From CAZOEL01 sp964578835 (GTDB taxonomy: Bacteria > Desulfobacterota > Syntrophobacteria > Syntrophobacterales > Syntrophobacteraceae): a DNA stretch of 64,000 nucleotides. Where the stretch lies: contig CAZOEL010000002.1 of the NCBI GenBank assembly GCA_964578835.1, forward strand, positions 1 through 64,000. Reading direction: 5' to 3'. Every line of letters starts with the position of its first letter. The first letter of the stretch is position 1. A program made the translations under genes and the position numbers. Under the pieces are notes generated by a model. The model was not told the DNA's origin, did not search any database, and saw nothing but the letters and a program-made list of their open reading frames with translations. This document shows positions 35,157-43,497 of this stretch, piece after piece.

Positions 35157-35330
35157 TAGGCGTCACCTTCAAAAATTCGTTTAAAAATTTCCAAATATAG
35201 CTTACTAACCACCATAACCGACAGGCAGTTAAAGAGCGGAACGACGATTTCGAGCTTCAGGTCAGAAGCTGCATTTGTACATGTCGAATCAACCCTGTAA
35301 TCCAAAATTTTACAACTTGGAACTGGAAGT

Positions 35331-36515
35331 TTGAAGCGGCTTGATGAAAATCAGTCGGCGAGATTGCTGCTCATGAGCGAGAATGAGAAGAAACAGGAAA
35401 GTTGCGCCAGTCAGGATAAAAGGCTTGCCTGGCTGAGTCTGAAATTAGTGCCGGAATTGGGGAACAGGTCGATTCTGCGTTTAGTTCGCGCCTTCGGGGG
35501 TCCCGAACAGGTGTTCAAAGCGAGTGCAGGAGAACTGTCCCGAATCCCCGGGTTGCGTGAGAGAGCCCGCGTTGCGCTAAGAAACAAGGAATTCATTCGC
35601 TCGCCCGACCTCGAGCTGACGTCCCTCGAGGAAAAGGGCCTTCGCTTGATGTGTCTCAATGATCCGGATTATCCATCCAATCTTGCGGCGATCCCCGATC
35701 CGCCGGCCGTGCTCTTCCTCAAGGGCGCTATTGAGCCAAGAGACCTTGTATCCATTGCCGTTGTGGGGTCAAGGGCCGCTTCTCCGACGGGCGTCATTTT
35801 TACGGAGCGAATATGCATGGAGCTGGCCGGCAAAGGGGTGACGATCGTGAGCGGACTCGCCGTTGGGATAGATAGCGCGGCTCATCGTGGAGCCCTGAAA
35901 GGGGAGGGAAGAACACTGGCTGTTGTCGGGTGCGGTCTGGATATCGACTATCCGCGCTCGAATCAGGATCTTCGCCTCCGCATTGCGGACTCTGGAGCAG
36001 TCCTCTCGGAATTTGTGCTGGGGGCTCCTCCCGCCGCCGGCAATTTTCCCCAGCGCAATCGTATTATCAGCGGACTCGCTCTAGGCGTGGTGGTGGTCGA
36101 AGCGGCTCATCGCAGCGGTTCGTTGATTACGGCGAGACTTGCTTTGGAGCAGGGCCGGGAGGTATTTGCAGTGCCCGGCATGGCGCAGCATTATAGAAGC
36201 GTGGGTCCGCACAGGCTCCTAAAAGAAGGCGCCAAGTTAGTAGAGACAGCCGAAGACGTACTTGAGGAAATAAGGCCGCTGATAAAGCCACGAAGCCCCG
36301 CAGAGCGCAAGAGCATAGCTTCACAACCTCCGCCGGGCGCTACGGGCGAGGAACTGACTGTCCTTGCGATTCTCGATGCAACGCCGCGGCACGTGGATGA
36401 TGTATGCCGCATGGTAGCCTTGCCTGTGCCTCGTGTGATGGCTATCCTGCTTTCGTTGGAGCTAAAAGGAATAGTGAAGCAGCTGCCCGGAAAGTATTTC
36501 ATAGCAGGTAGCTGA
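35331..36515 (+). CDS. dprA: DNA-processing protein DprA
   Basis: A Rossmann-fold protein of up to 394 residues that loads RecA on single-stranded DNA during transformation. Motifs are AVVGSRAASPTG, VSGLAVGIDSAAHRGAL, GCGLDIDYPRSN, FPQRNRIISGLA and EAAHRSGSLITARLALEQGR. A C-terminal winged-helix domain (VLAILDATPRHVDDVCRM...) is present. The start is uncertain: TTG 35331 has GGAA upstream, ATG 35373 lacks a clear site. topA follows on the same strand, a common pairing. Confidence 0.92.
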   Translation: MKRLDENQSARLLLMSENEKKQESCASQDKRLAWLSLKLVPELGNRSILRLVRAFGGPEQVFKASAGELSRIPGLRERARVALRNKEFIRSPDLELTSLEEKGLRLMCLNDPDYPSNLAAIPDPPAVLFLKGAIEPRDLVSIAVVGSRAASPTGVIFTERICMELAGKGVTIVSGLAVGIDSAAHRGALKGEGRTLAVVGCGLDIDYPRSNQDLRLRIADSGAVLSEFVLGAPPAAGNFPQRNRIISGLALGVVVVEAAHRSGSLITARLALEQGREVFAVPGMAQHYRSVGPHRLLKEGAKLVETAEDVLEEIRPLIKPRSPAERKSIASQPPPGATGEELTVLAILDATPRHVDDVCRMVALPVPRVMAILLSLELKGIVKQLPGKYFIAGS

Positions 36516-36732
36516 AGAGTTTTAAGTTTGAAATGGCTCGTTCCGAATGGTGTAAATGAGAGTCGGGCGTTGATTACGTTTCAGACTGCCTGAAGCGCTG
36601 CGGCTTGATTGGCGGGCGAAGTGAGAGGCTGTTGCGGCGTAATCGGTCATACTCTGAAAGACTCGGCTGGGAATGGATAAAAAGAGGGATTGTGCTCCTT
36701 CTCCCCGAATCCTTGCCTTAAGGAATATTTGA

Positions 36733-39024
36733 ATGGCAAAGTCATTGTTGATTGTGGAATCGCCGACCAAGGCGAAAACATTGGGAAGGTTTCTGGGTAA
36801 AGATTTCATTGTCAAAGCCTCCGTGGGACATGTGAAAGACTTGCCCAAGAACAAGCTCGGAATAGATCTGGAGGAGGAATTCTCTCCACAATATCAGGTC
36901 ATATCCGGGAAGAAGAAGGTTATCTCCGAGCTCAAGGAGGCTGCGTCGGGAGCTGATGAAATATTCCTGGGCCCCGACCCGGACCGCGAGGGAGAAGCCA
37001 TCGCATGGCATATCGCAGAAGAGATGAGGCTCAAAGATAAGCCGATCCACAGAGTGTTGTTCTATGAGCTCACGCACAAGGCGATACTCGAGGCTCTTGC
37101 ACATCCGAGGGAGCTCAATCAGTCCCGTTATGAAGCTCAACAGGCGAGGCGAATTCTCGACAGGCTGGTGGGTTACCTCATATCGCCTCTTTTGTGGCAA
37201 AAGGTGAAGGCGGGGCTCAGCGCCGGGCGGGTGCAATCGGTGGCGTTGCGGCTCATCTGCGAGCGCGAGCAGGAAATACGGAAATTCGAGCAGGAAGAAT
37301 ACTGGACGATCGAGGCGCAATTGGCTCCGGGCGAAAGCACTGAGAAAGCTTCTGGCTTTGTGGCCAGTCTCTGGCGCTGCAAGAACAAAAAATGCAAAAT
37401 TTCAACGGCGGAGGAAGCCAATCGGCTCCTTGAGGAGCTCAAGGCTTCTGCCTACACCGTAAGCAAGATCGAGCTGAAAAAACGGAAGCGCAACCCTTCG
37501 CCGCCATTCATAACAAGCACTCTCCAACAGGAAGCGGCTCGAAAGCTCAACTTTTCAGCAAAACAGACGATGAGCCTTGCCCAGAAGCTCTACGAGGGAA
37601 TCGAGGTCGGGGAAGAAGGGGCGGTCGGTCTCATAACTTACATGAGGACAGACTCTACGAGGCTTTCACAGGAGGCCGTGGATGCCGCCAGGGAGCATAT
37701 CTCAAAGAATTGGGACGAGCGCTATCTGCCTGCAAAACCGGTCGTCTACAAAACTAAGGGATCCGCGCAGGATGCTCATGAAGCCATTCGACCGACCGAT
37801 GTCAGTCATACGCCGGAAAAGCTCTCCGCCTACCTCAATAAGGATCTGCTGGAGCTCTATACCCTCATTTGGAAGCGCTTCGTAGCGTGTCAGATGGCTC
37901 CGGCCGCCATCGACCAGAAGACGATCGATATCACGGCGGGAGACAAAGAGTTGAGGGCGACCGGCTCTGTTATCGAATTCCCGGGATTTATGACGCTGTA
38001 TGTGGAGACGGTTGAAAATGACGCCTCCGGAGAGAAAGAGGCATGGCTTCCCGACCTCAACGAAGGTCAAACTCTCGCCCTCCTCAATGTTGAAGGAAAG
38101 CAGCATTTTACGCAACCTCCGCCGCGTTTCTCGGAAGCAGCCCTGATCAAAGAGCTTGAAGATCTCGGAATAGGGCGTCCGAGCACCTATGCGACGATTG
38201 TTTCCACCATCCTTGACAGAGAATATGTCACGGTGCAGAAGAAGCGCCTGCATCCAACGGAGTTGGGCTGGATCATCAATACTCTGCTGGTGCAGAACTT
38301 TCCAAACATCGTGAATGTCGAGTTCACTGCAACGATGGAGAAGAATCTCGATGAGATAGAGAAGGGAGAATATCCCTATCTGGATCTTCTCTCCAATTTC
38401 TATCAGCCATTCAACAAAACGCTGGAATCTGCTCAGTCGAATATGGTGAGCCTCAAGAGCGTGGGATGGCCGACCGAGCTCAAATGTCCCGAGTGCGATC
38501 GCCCGCTTAACATCAGATTCAGCCGCAATGGTCCGTTTATAGCCTGCAGCGGCTACCCGGAGTGCTCCTTCAGCTCTGATTACGAGAGGGATGAGAAGGG
38601 CAACGTGCGTCTCCTGACGGATCAGTCTACTGGCGAACAGTGCGAGAAATGCGGAAAGCCGATGATCCTGAAGCGAGGTCGTTTTGGACCGTTTCTTGCC
38701 TGTAGTGGGTATCCCCAGTGCAAGAACACCCGCTCGCCCAGTACGGGCATTCCCTGTCCGAGAGAGGGATGCGGAGGGGAGATTGTTGAGAAGGTTGGAA
38801 AGAAGGGCAAGAAGTTTTACGGGTGCAACCGCTATCCGGAGTGCAAAACCGTGTTCTGGGATCGGCCGGTGCTTAAGGCGTGCCCCGATTGCGGGGCTCC
38901 GGTGCTTCTCGAGAAACAGTTGAAGCGCGGAGGAGTGAAATTGGTTTGCGCCAATCCGGAGTGTGGCCGCGTGGCCAAAGAGAAGTCGGGGGCGGTCGCC
39001 GAGGTTGCCAAAGGAACGAAATGA
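36733..39024 (+). CDS. topA: DNA topoisomerase I
   Basis: A 763-residue type IA topoisomerase that relaxes negative supercoils. The Toprim motif is LLIVESPTKAKTLGRFLG with DPDREGEAIAWH; the active-site Tyr is in VGLITYMRTDSTR. Four C-terminal four-Cys zinc modules follow (CPECDRP...CSGYPEC, CEKCGKP...CSGYPQC, CPREGCGG...CNRYPEC, CPDCGAP...CANPEC); E. coli has three. Its stop overlaps the pilD start (ATGA). Confidence 0.96.
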   Translation: MAKSLLIVESPTKAKTLGRFLGKDFIVKASVGHVKDLPKNKLGIDLEEEFSPQYQVISGKKKVISELKEAASGADEIFLGPDPDREGEAIAWHIAEEMRLKDKPIHRVLFYELTHKAILEALAHPRELNQSRYEAQQARRILDRLVGYLISPLLWQKVKAGLSAGRVQSVALRLICEREQEIRKFEQEEYWTIEAQLAPGESTEKASGFVASLWRCKNKKCKISTAEEANRLLEELKASAYTVSKIELKKRKRNPSPPFITSTLQQEAARKLNFSAKQTMSLAQKLYEGIEVGEEGAVGLITYMRTDSTRLSQEAVDAAREHISKNWDERYLPAKPVVYKTKGSAQDAHEAIRPTDVSHTPEKLSAYLNKDLLELYTLIWKRFVACQMAPAAIDQKTIDITAGDKELRATGSVIEFPGFMTLYVETVENDASGEKEAWLPDLNEGQTLALLNVEGKQHFTQPPPRFSEAALIKELEDLGIGRPSTYATIVSTILDREYVTVQKKRLHPTELGWIINTLLVQNFPNIVNVEFTATMEKNLDEIEKGEYPYLDLLSNFYQPFNKTLESAQSNMVSLKSVGWPTELKCPECDRPLNIRFSRNGPFIACSGYPECSFSSDYERDEKGNVRLLTDQSTGEQCEKCGKPMILKRGRFGPFLACSGYPQCKNTRSPSTGIPCPREGCGGEIVEKVGKKGKKFYGCNRYPECKTVFWDRPVLKACPDCGAPVLLEKQLKRGGVKLVCANPECGRVAKEKSGAVAEVAKGTK

Positions 39025-39809
39025 TGTCGGATTCAACCTTTTCTATGATTTTTCAGATTGTGATTTTCATGGGGGGCTGTTGCCTCGGGAGCTTTTTTAA
39101 CGTGGTGATCAGAAGATTGCCCGCGAAGGAGTCCATCGTCTTCCCCGGCTCCCATTGCCCAATCTGCAATAATCCGCTTGCCTTTTATGACAATATTCCG
39201 CTTTTGAGCTACGCGGCGCTTGGCGCAAAATGCAGACATTGCCGAACGCCGATCTCTATCCGGTATCCTCTCGTGGAGGGCCTTACCGGGCTGATGGCTG
39301 TCCTTCTCTTTAGAAAGTATGGATTGCAGCCACAATTCCTGATCGAGTTTTTGCTCGTCGCCATACTGATAATCATAACCTTCATCGATTTGGACACCTA
39401 CATCATCCCCGATGTCTTTTCTCTGTCGGGCATTCTCCTGGGGTTGGGCCTGTCTTTTTTTACTCCCCGCTTGACCTGGCTGGACTCTCTGATCGGAATT
39501 GTGGCTGGCGGGGGCTTCTTCTATCTCATCGCTGTAGGCTATCAGGCTATTCGCCGTCAGGATGGCCTTGGCGGAGGAGATATCAAGCTGCTGGCAATGA
39601 TAGGCGCGTTCGAAGGATGGGCTGGCGTTCTCTTCACGGTTCTTACGGCCTCTTTGGTCGGCAGCTTGATCGGAGCTTTCATCATGTGGCGCTCAAAGCA
39701 GGGGCTTACGGCCATGCTTCCCTTCGGACCGTTTCTTGCGCTGGGAGCCGTCTCCTATCTCTTTTGGGGGCAGAGCTTCTTCCAATGGTATATGCAGTCA
39801 TTTTTTTGA
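39021..39809 (+). CDS. pilD: Type IV prepilin peptidase / leader peptidase
   Basis: A 262-residue membrane protease of the GxGD class that cuts and N-methylates type IV pilin-like signals. The N-terminal cytoplasmic domain has two CxxC pairs (CPICNNP, CRHCRTP). The catalytic aspartates are in FIDLDTYIIPD and in GLGGGDIKLLAMIG. About seven or eight membrane helices are evident. It begins inside the topA stop codon (ATGATG at 39021), so translation is probably coupled. Confidence 0.93.
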   Translation: MMSDSTFSMIFQIVIFMGGCCLGSFFNVVIRRLPAKESIVFPGSHCPICNNPLAFYDNIPLLSYAALGAKCRHCRTPISIRYPLVEGLTGLMAVLLFRKYGLQPQFLIEFLLVAILIIITFIDLDTYIIPDVFSLSGILLGLGLSFFTPRLTWLDSLIGIVAGGGFFYLIAVGYQAIRRQDGLGGGDIKLLAMIGAFEGWAGVLFTVLTASLVGSLIGAFIMWRSKQGLTAMLPFGPFLALGAVSYLFWGQSFFQWYMQSFF

Positions 39810-39827
39810 ATCAAGGCGTGGCAAAGT

Positions 39828-40592
39828 ATGACGCGAAAATGCTTTTTCGTGGATCGAATAGACCCGGCTGAGGATGTCGTCACGATTGGCGATAAGACTG
39901 CGCATCACATCGAAACTGTTTTGCGGCTTAAGCCGGGGGATTCGATCGAATTGCGGGATGGTCGCGGGAACGCCTGGCCTGCAGTGATCGAACGAGTCGG
40001 GCCTCAAGCTGTTCAGGCGCGAATCGCCGGCCGCAAGAGACCCGAGGCTGAATCTCCGCTCGATGTCACGCTCGCCCTCGCCTATGCTCGTTCCGATCGG
40101 ATGGAGCTCGCGCTTCGGCAGGCAACGGAAATGGGAGCGCATCGTTTCATCGCTTTCAGAGCGGAGAGAAGCCAATACGGACTTGCGGGCGGTCAGGCCG
40201 CAAGAAGGAAGGAGCGCTGGGAAAAGATCGCTCGCGAAGCCCTGTGTCAGTGTCGGAGAGCCATATTGCCGGAAATCCATGTTTTGGGAGGGGTCGCTCA
40301 TTTTCTGTCCGAAACGGCTTCAATATTGCATAACGATGGTGAAAGCCTCAAAGTAGTGGCTAGCGAGGATGAGAGCGAGGAGAGTCTCCTGACGCTTTGG
40401 AGTCGTTTCCCCAATATCAAGCGGGTGATTGGAGTGATTGGGCCCGAGGGCGGATGGACCAACGACGAGGCATCGCAATTCGTGGAAGCCGGATTTGTGA
40501 AGGTGCGCATTGGTCCGAGGATTTTGCGGCTGGAGACTGCGGCGATAGCTCTTCTTGCATCGGTTCAGCTTTTGTGGGGTGATTTCCGTTGA
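39828..40592 (+). CDS. rsmE: 16S rRNA m3U1498 methyltransferase
   Basis: A 254-residue SPOUT methyltransferase. The N-terminal PUA-like part has HHIETVLRLKPGDSIELRDG; the C-terminal knot has IGVIGPEGGWTNDEASQF and RIGPRILRLETAAIALLA. It methylates U1498 of 16S rRNA. It is 18 bp downstream of pilD in the same direction. Confidence 0.95.
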   Translation: MTRKCFFVDRIDPAEDVVTIGDKTAHHIETVLRLKPGDSIELRDGRGNAWPAVIERVGPQAVQARIAGRKRPEAESPLDVTLALAYARSDRMELALRQATEMGAHRFIAFRAERSQYGLAGGQAARRKERWEKIAREALCQCRRAILPEIHVLGGVAHFLSETASILHNDGESLKVVASEDESEESLLTLWSRFPNIKRVIGVIGPEGGWTNDEASQFVEAGFVKVRIGPRILRLETAAIALLASVQLLWGDFR

Positions 40593-40622
40593 AGGGCCAT
40601 GCAGCAAGGAAGGAATAGATTT

Positions 40623-41426
40623 ATGAGATGCCAAAAATGTGGGTTCGTGAGCTTCGATTACCTGACCGAATGTAAGAAGTGCGGAGTGGATTTAACTGCA
40701 ACCAGGGATCTATTGGGCTATCTGAGCATCAAGCCTTCATCTCCATTCTTCCTGGAAGCTATTTTGGCCAATCGCGCCGCATCGCCGGTTGGTTCGGCTG
40801 CAGGAATTGGCGCTGCCGTTGATGCTGCGAACTTGAGCCTCGCCGATATGGAGCTCGAGGATGATTTGGCCTTCGACATAGACTTTTCGACAATAGACGA
40901 TGCGCCCAAGCAAGCATCTCAGCAGCGTAGTCCGGCCATCTCGGCAGGCGAAACGGACTCTGACCTCGACTTCTTCAAGGATCTCGAGAAAGAGCTTACT
41001 ATGGAGCTGTCAGACGATAATTTGACCGCATCCATCCAGTCGGATGAAGCCTCCGAGGGAATCGAACTGACGATTGACTTTTCGCTTGAAGAATCCCTTG
41101 ATGCATCTGCGAATATTTCTGCAGCCCAAATGCAGGAAGGGCAGGAGAAGAGCGGCGAACCTTCTCAGGAAGCGAACGAGTTGCAGGAGTTATCGATATC
41201 GGAGAGTGATCTGGATGGGCTGTTCTTGAGTGTGGAAACCGACAATAGTCTGCAGGGTGAATCCAAGGACAGCATGAATAAGAAGACGCCGCCCGGGGAT
41301 GCGATTGCGAATGCTGCCGCCGATAAAGGACAAACCCTTGACGGGAATATCGAAATAGAGATTGGAGCGGATGACCTCGAGAACCTGCTCATAGAATTTG
41401 ACGATGCTCCGGCGAAGAAAGAGTAG
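40623..41426 (+). CDS. Acidic protein with N-terminal zinc ribbon
   Basis: About 267 residues. The first 30 hold a C4 zinc ribbon (MRCQKCGFVSFDYLTECKKCG). The rest is low in structure and rich in Asp, Glu and Ser, with recurring short acidic-hydrophobic blocks such as DDLAFDIDFSTID, SDLDFFKDLEKEL, EGIELTIDFSLEE, SESDLDGLFLSVE and ADDLENLLIEFDD. AAGGAA 7 bases before ATG 40623 sets the start. Such proteins are common in this lineage, but no function is known. The repeated blocks may be docking motifs (inference). Confidence 0.7.
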   Translation: MRCQKCGFVSFDYLTECKKCGVDLTATRDLLGYLSIKPSSPFFLEAILANRAASPVGSAAGIGAAVDAANLSLADMELEDDLAFDIDFSTIDDAPKQASQQRSPAISAGETDSDLDFFKDLEKELTMELSDDNLTASIQSDEASEGIELTIDFSLEESLDASANISAAQMQEGQEKSGEPSQEANELQELSISESDLDGLFLSVETDNSLQGESKDSMNKKTPPGDAIANAAADKGQTLDGNIEIEIGADDLENLLIEFDDAPAKKE

Positions 41427-41482
41427 TCGTCTCCTCCCGATTGCGGCGCTCCGGACCAGTTGACAAAAGTATGATAAACTTC

Positions 41483-41511
41483 TTGACAACAACAATCGAA
41501 AGCGGTAGTAT
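41483..41511 (+). promoter_or_regulatory. tRNA-Phe promoter
   Basis: TTGACA (41483-41488), 17 bases, then TAGTAT (41506-41511), 12 bases before the tRNA. A second TTGACA lies 24 bases upstream at 41459, so a tandem or alternative -35 is possible. Confidence 0.75.
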
Positions 41512-41523
41512 CCGCTTCGTTTC

Positions 41524-41599
41524 GGCGAGGTAGCTCAGTCGGTAGAGCAGTGGACTGAAAATCCTCGTGTCCGGTGTTCGATTCACCGCCTCGCCACCA
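41524..41599 (+). tRNA. tRNA-Phe (GAA)
   Basis: A 76-base cloverleaf with acceptor GGCGAGG/CCTCGCC, the D arm TAGCTCAGTCGGTAGAGCA, anticodon GAA at 41557-41559, T arm CGGTGTTCGATTCACCG and an encoded CCA. It follows bacterial tRNA-Phe closely. The second pair of the anticodon stem is a U.U mismatch (GTGGA/TCCTC). Confidence 0.95.
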
Positions 41600-41610
41600 G
41601 AGAATTCAAA

Positions 41611-41640
41611 GGGTTACAGCTTCAGGGCTGTAGCCCTTTT
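41611..41640 (+). terminator. Terminator of tRNA-Phe
   Basis: GGGTTACAGC (41611-41620) pairs with GCTGTAGCCC (41627-41636), one wobble, with a short loop and TTTT after it. Confidence 0.75.
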
Positions 41641-41737
41641 CTCGTTTGGTTGATTTTAGGGATTTTGTCCAACTATAGTCCAACTTTCGTGGAATGCCTT
41701 CCATCCAACATTAATCGAATCGGGATAAGCGATAGGC

Positions 41738-42034
41738 TACAGGATTTTTTTACCACTGGGTGGGTTTTTGAATGGATGTTCCAGGGATAAGGTTTGGCAG
41801 TTGCGCCCTCTTGAGAGTTCAAGCGCTTGGATATAAGTCTTCCGGCGTATTGGCCTTTTGCGGGTCTTGTGGTGTGGCGGAAACAAGGGCAGTGTAGTAC
41901 TTTATGCGAGAGATGACATGAGCAGATTTTAGAATAATTGAGAATAAGGCTTTAAAATCAAGCCACTTGTGAGGGGTTCCTCTCACGGAGCCATAATAGA
42001 AATTGAAACCGTCCATGTAGATGTATGTACGCGT
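41738..42034 (-). pseudogene. Remnant of a NYN-domain (LabA/DUF88-like) gene
   Basis: On the minus strand the text TRTYIYMDGFNFYYG, VRGTPHKWLDFKALF and ISRIKYYTALVSATPQDPQ is the N-terminal half of a NYN ribonuclease-like protein. The expected start codon, directly after AAGGAGG, reads ACG (42034-42032) in place of ATG. After DPQKANT the frame is lost; in another frame RRKTYIQALE continues the match to the usual RQQTYLRAL block, then a stop comes at 41738. The gene is thus both frameshifted and truncated. It lies 140 bp past the tRNA-Phe gene, a typical insertion spot. Confidence 0.6.
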
Positions 42035-42060
42035 TGCCCTCCTTGTCCCAACAAAAAGTG

Positions 42061-42078
42061 AGAGCCCCTCTCGGGGCT
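42061..42078 (-). terminator. Possible minus-strand hairpin terminator
   Basis: GAGCCCC/GGGGCTC with a four-base loop; read on the minus strand it is followed by a short ACTTTTTG tract. No intact gene feeds it now. Confidence 0.35.
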
Positions 42079-42693
42079 CTGCGGCCCAAAGTCAAAACCT
42101 TGGGGGGACTACAAGCTTACATACGCGCAATAATGCTTGTTGCGAGACTTTTCAATTCAGAAGATGCTTTTTGTGTATTTTGATCTCTCTTGCAGACCCT
42201 GCTCAACCTAGCTGCGGGCCCCCCTTCTCATCGATCCATTTTTTGACGGTCGCTCAAGATCGGCCGCAATACTCGGCGATTGCCGCTTTGCCGGTAAGCA
42301 TCCCGTGTGATTCGTGTCGCTTGGTAGGTTATTTGTTCTGAATTGCCTTACCGGGTGGGCTGCGGCGCCACGAGGCGCCCATCAACCCGCTCTGTACCTA
42401 GCTCTCAGACTTGTGTATAACGATGAGGGTGGGGAAAGATCTCCCTCATTCCAGAGCCGACGGCACAAACATGCAAGCAAGCGTCGGCGGCCCAAAGAAT
42501 CCTATTCTGGGCGGACAGGCAAGCCGGAACCGCGATTTTTTCCACAGTGTCATTTGCGCTATTATTTGCACTATTCCCGGAATGAACGTCAGAGACTACC
42601 CCTTTCAAATGCTCGATCGCCCGCGCATCAAAGTGATGAATCTGACGAACTGCGCCATCAACAGTATTCTTCAATAGAAAAGGAGGGATGCAA
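42079..42693. other. Gene-free stretch past the tRNA
   Basis: About 600 bp with no convincing gene on either strand. Short open frames exist but lack ribosome sites and recognisable domains. Together with the NYN remnant this looks like the debris of an inserted element, but no integrase and no duplicated tRNA 3' end were found. Confidence 0.5.
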
Positions 42694-43224
42694 ATGGCTG
42701 TTAACTCGAACAGGCCGGCGCCGGCCTATGAAGCTGAGGTTCTCATGATCAGCCGCATGCGTGCGATGCTCTCGCAGGCTTTCCCGGTTCTTCTGAATCG
42801 CGATAAGTGGTCGAACCCGTGGGGAGTGAGCGGTCCCCAGTCAAACCCGTCGCGCGGCGGCCACTACGGATCGAGAAAAGGAAACCTGCTGATCAAGGCA
42901 AAAGCTGCGGACATCTACCTCAATGCATCGAAACCCTACGAGAAGAAGCTTGGGGATTTGCTCTTCACCGAGTTTGTTGAAAAGCGCCACAAGCTTGGAA
43001 TTGACTTTGTCGTATGGGACCGACAGAAGTCCACCGATGAAGGGGACGCGAGGGATTACCCGAAACTGCCCAAAACGTGTCCGGGCGCCCCGGTGTGGAA
43101 AAGAGAGAGTTGCCTGCACAGGGACCATCTGCACGTGGAGTTCAAGGCTAATGAGGGCGACCGGGACAATTCTGCGATCCTGGCTCAGATAATCGGCAAG
43201 ATTGAACTCGCCCTCAATGAATGA
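42694..43224 (+). CDS. Hypothetical protein, D-Ala-D-Ala/M15-like peptidase motif
   Basis: A 176-residue protein with no signal peptide. The C-terminal CLHRDHLHVEF resembles the HxDHxH-type zinc site of the M15/MepA/extensin-like peptidase fold, and IDFVVWDRQKS may be the matching upstream strand. AAGGAGG 7-8 bases before ATG 42694 sets the start. It is isolated beside the tRNA-Phe region. Peptidoglycan cleavage is only suggested by the motif; the usual second His and Asp are not obvious. Confidence 0.55.
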   Translation: MAVNSNRPAPAYEAEVLMISRMRAMLSQAFPVLLNRDKWSNPWGVSGPQSNPSRGGHYGSRKGNLLIKAKAADIYLNASKPYEKKLGDLLFTEFVEKRHKLGIDFVVWDRQKSTDEGDARDYPKLPKTCPGAPVWKRESCLHRDHLHVEFKANEGDRDNSAILAQIIGKIELALNE

Positions 43225-43312
43225 GCGCCTGATACCGCCTGGCTGCTTTTTCGGCGCACAATATCGCTTGCTATGTGCACATGACCACAGAATCATGTGA
43301 GCAGTAGCCGAC

Positions 43313-43349
43313 CACATCATTCCGGCATGTTTCCAGCCGGGATGATGTG
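43313..43349. repeat. REP-like hairpin between convergent genes
   Basis: CACATCATTCCGGC (43313-43326) pairs with GCCGGGATGATGTG (43336-43349) around a 9-base loop. The core CATTCCGGCATGTTTCCAGC recurs in altered form at 46608-46640. It may serve as a bidirectional terminator. Confidence 0.6.
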
Positions 43350-43497
43350 ACTGGCGCTACGTCGAACGACTGCAACGCCACTCTGACAGAAGGAGAAGCC
43401 GAGCGGCCGTGTTCACGCATCGGGATCATGAAGGTAGGGTCTATTTTGAAGAAGGGTCCGATCGCGGAAGTGCTCGCCGTTAATCCGCTGGGTCGCC

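Noticed and set aside
41600..42700. A complete prophage or island inserted at tRNA-Phe
   Set aside because: No integrase and no duplicated 3' end of the tRNA were found; only remnants are visible.
42021..42748. Overlapping plus-strand frames of 80-145 codons past the tRNA
   Set aside because: Composition is rich in Arg, Ser and Pro, with no ribosome site or domain; they look like random open frames in old insertion debris.
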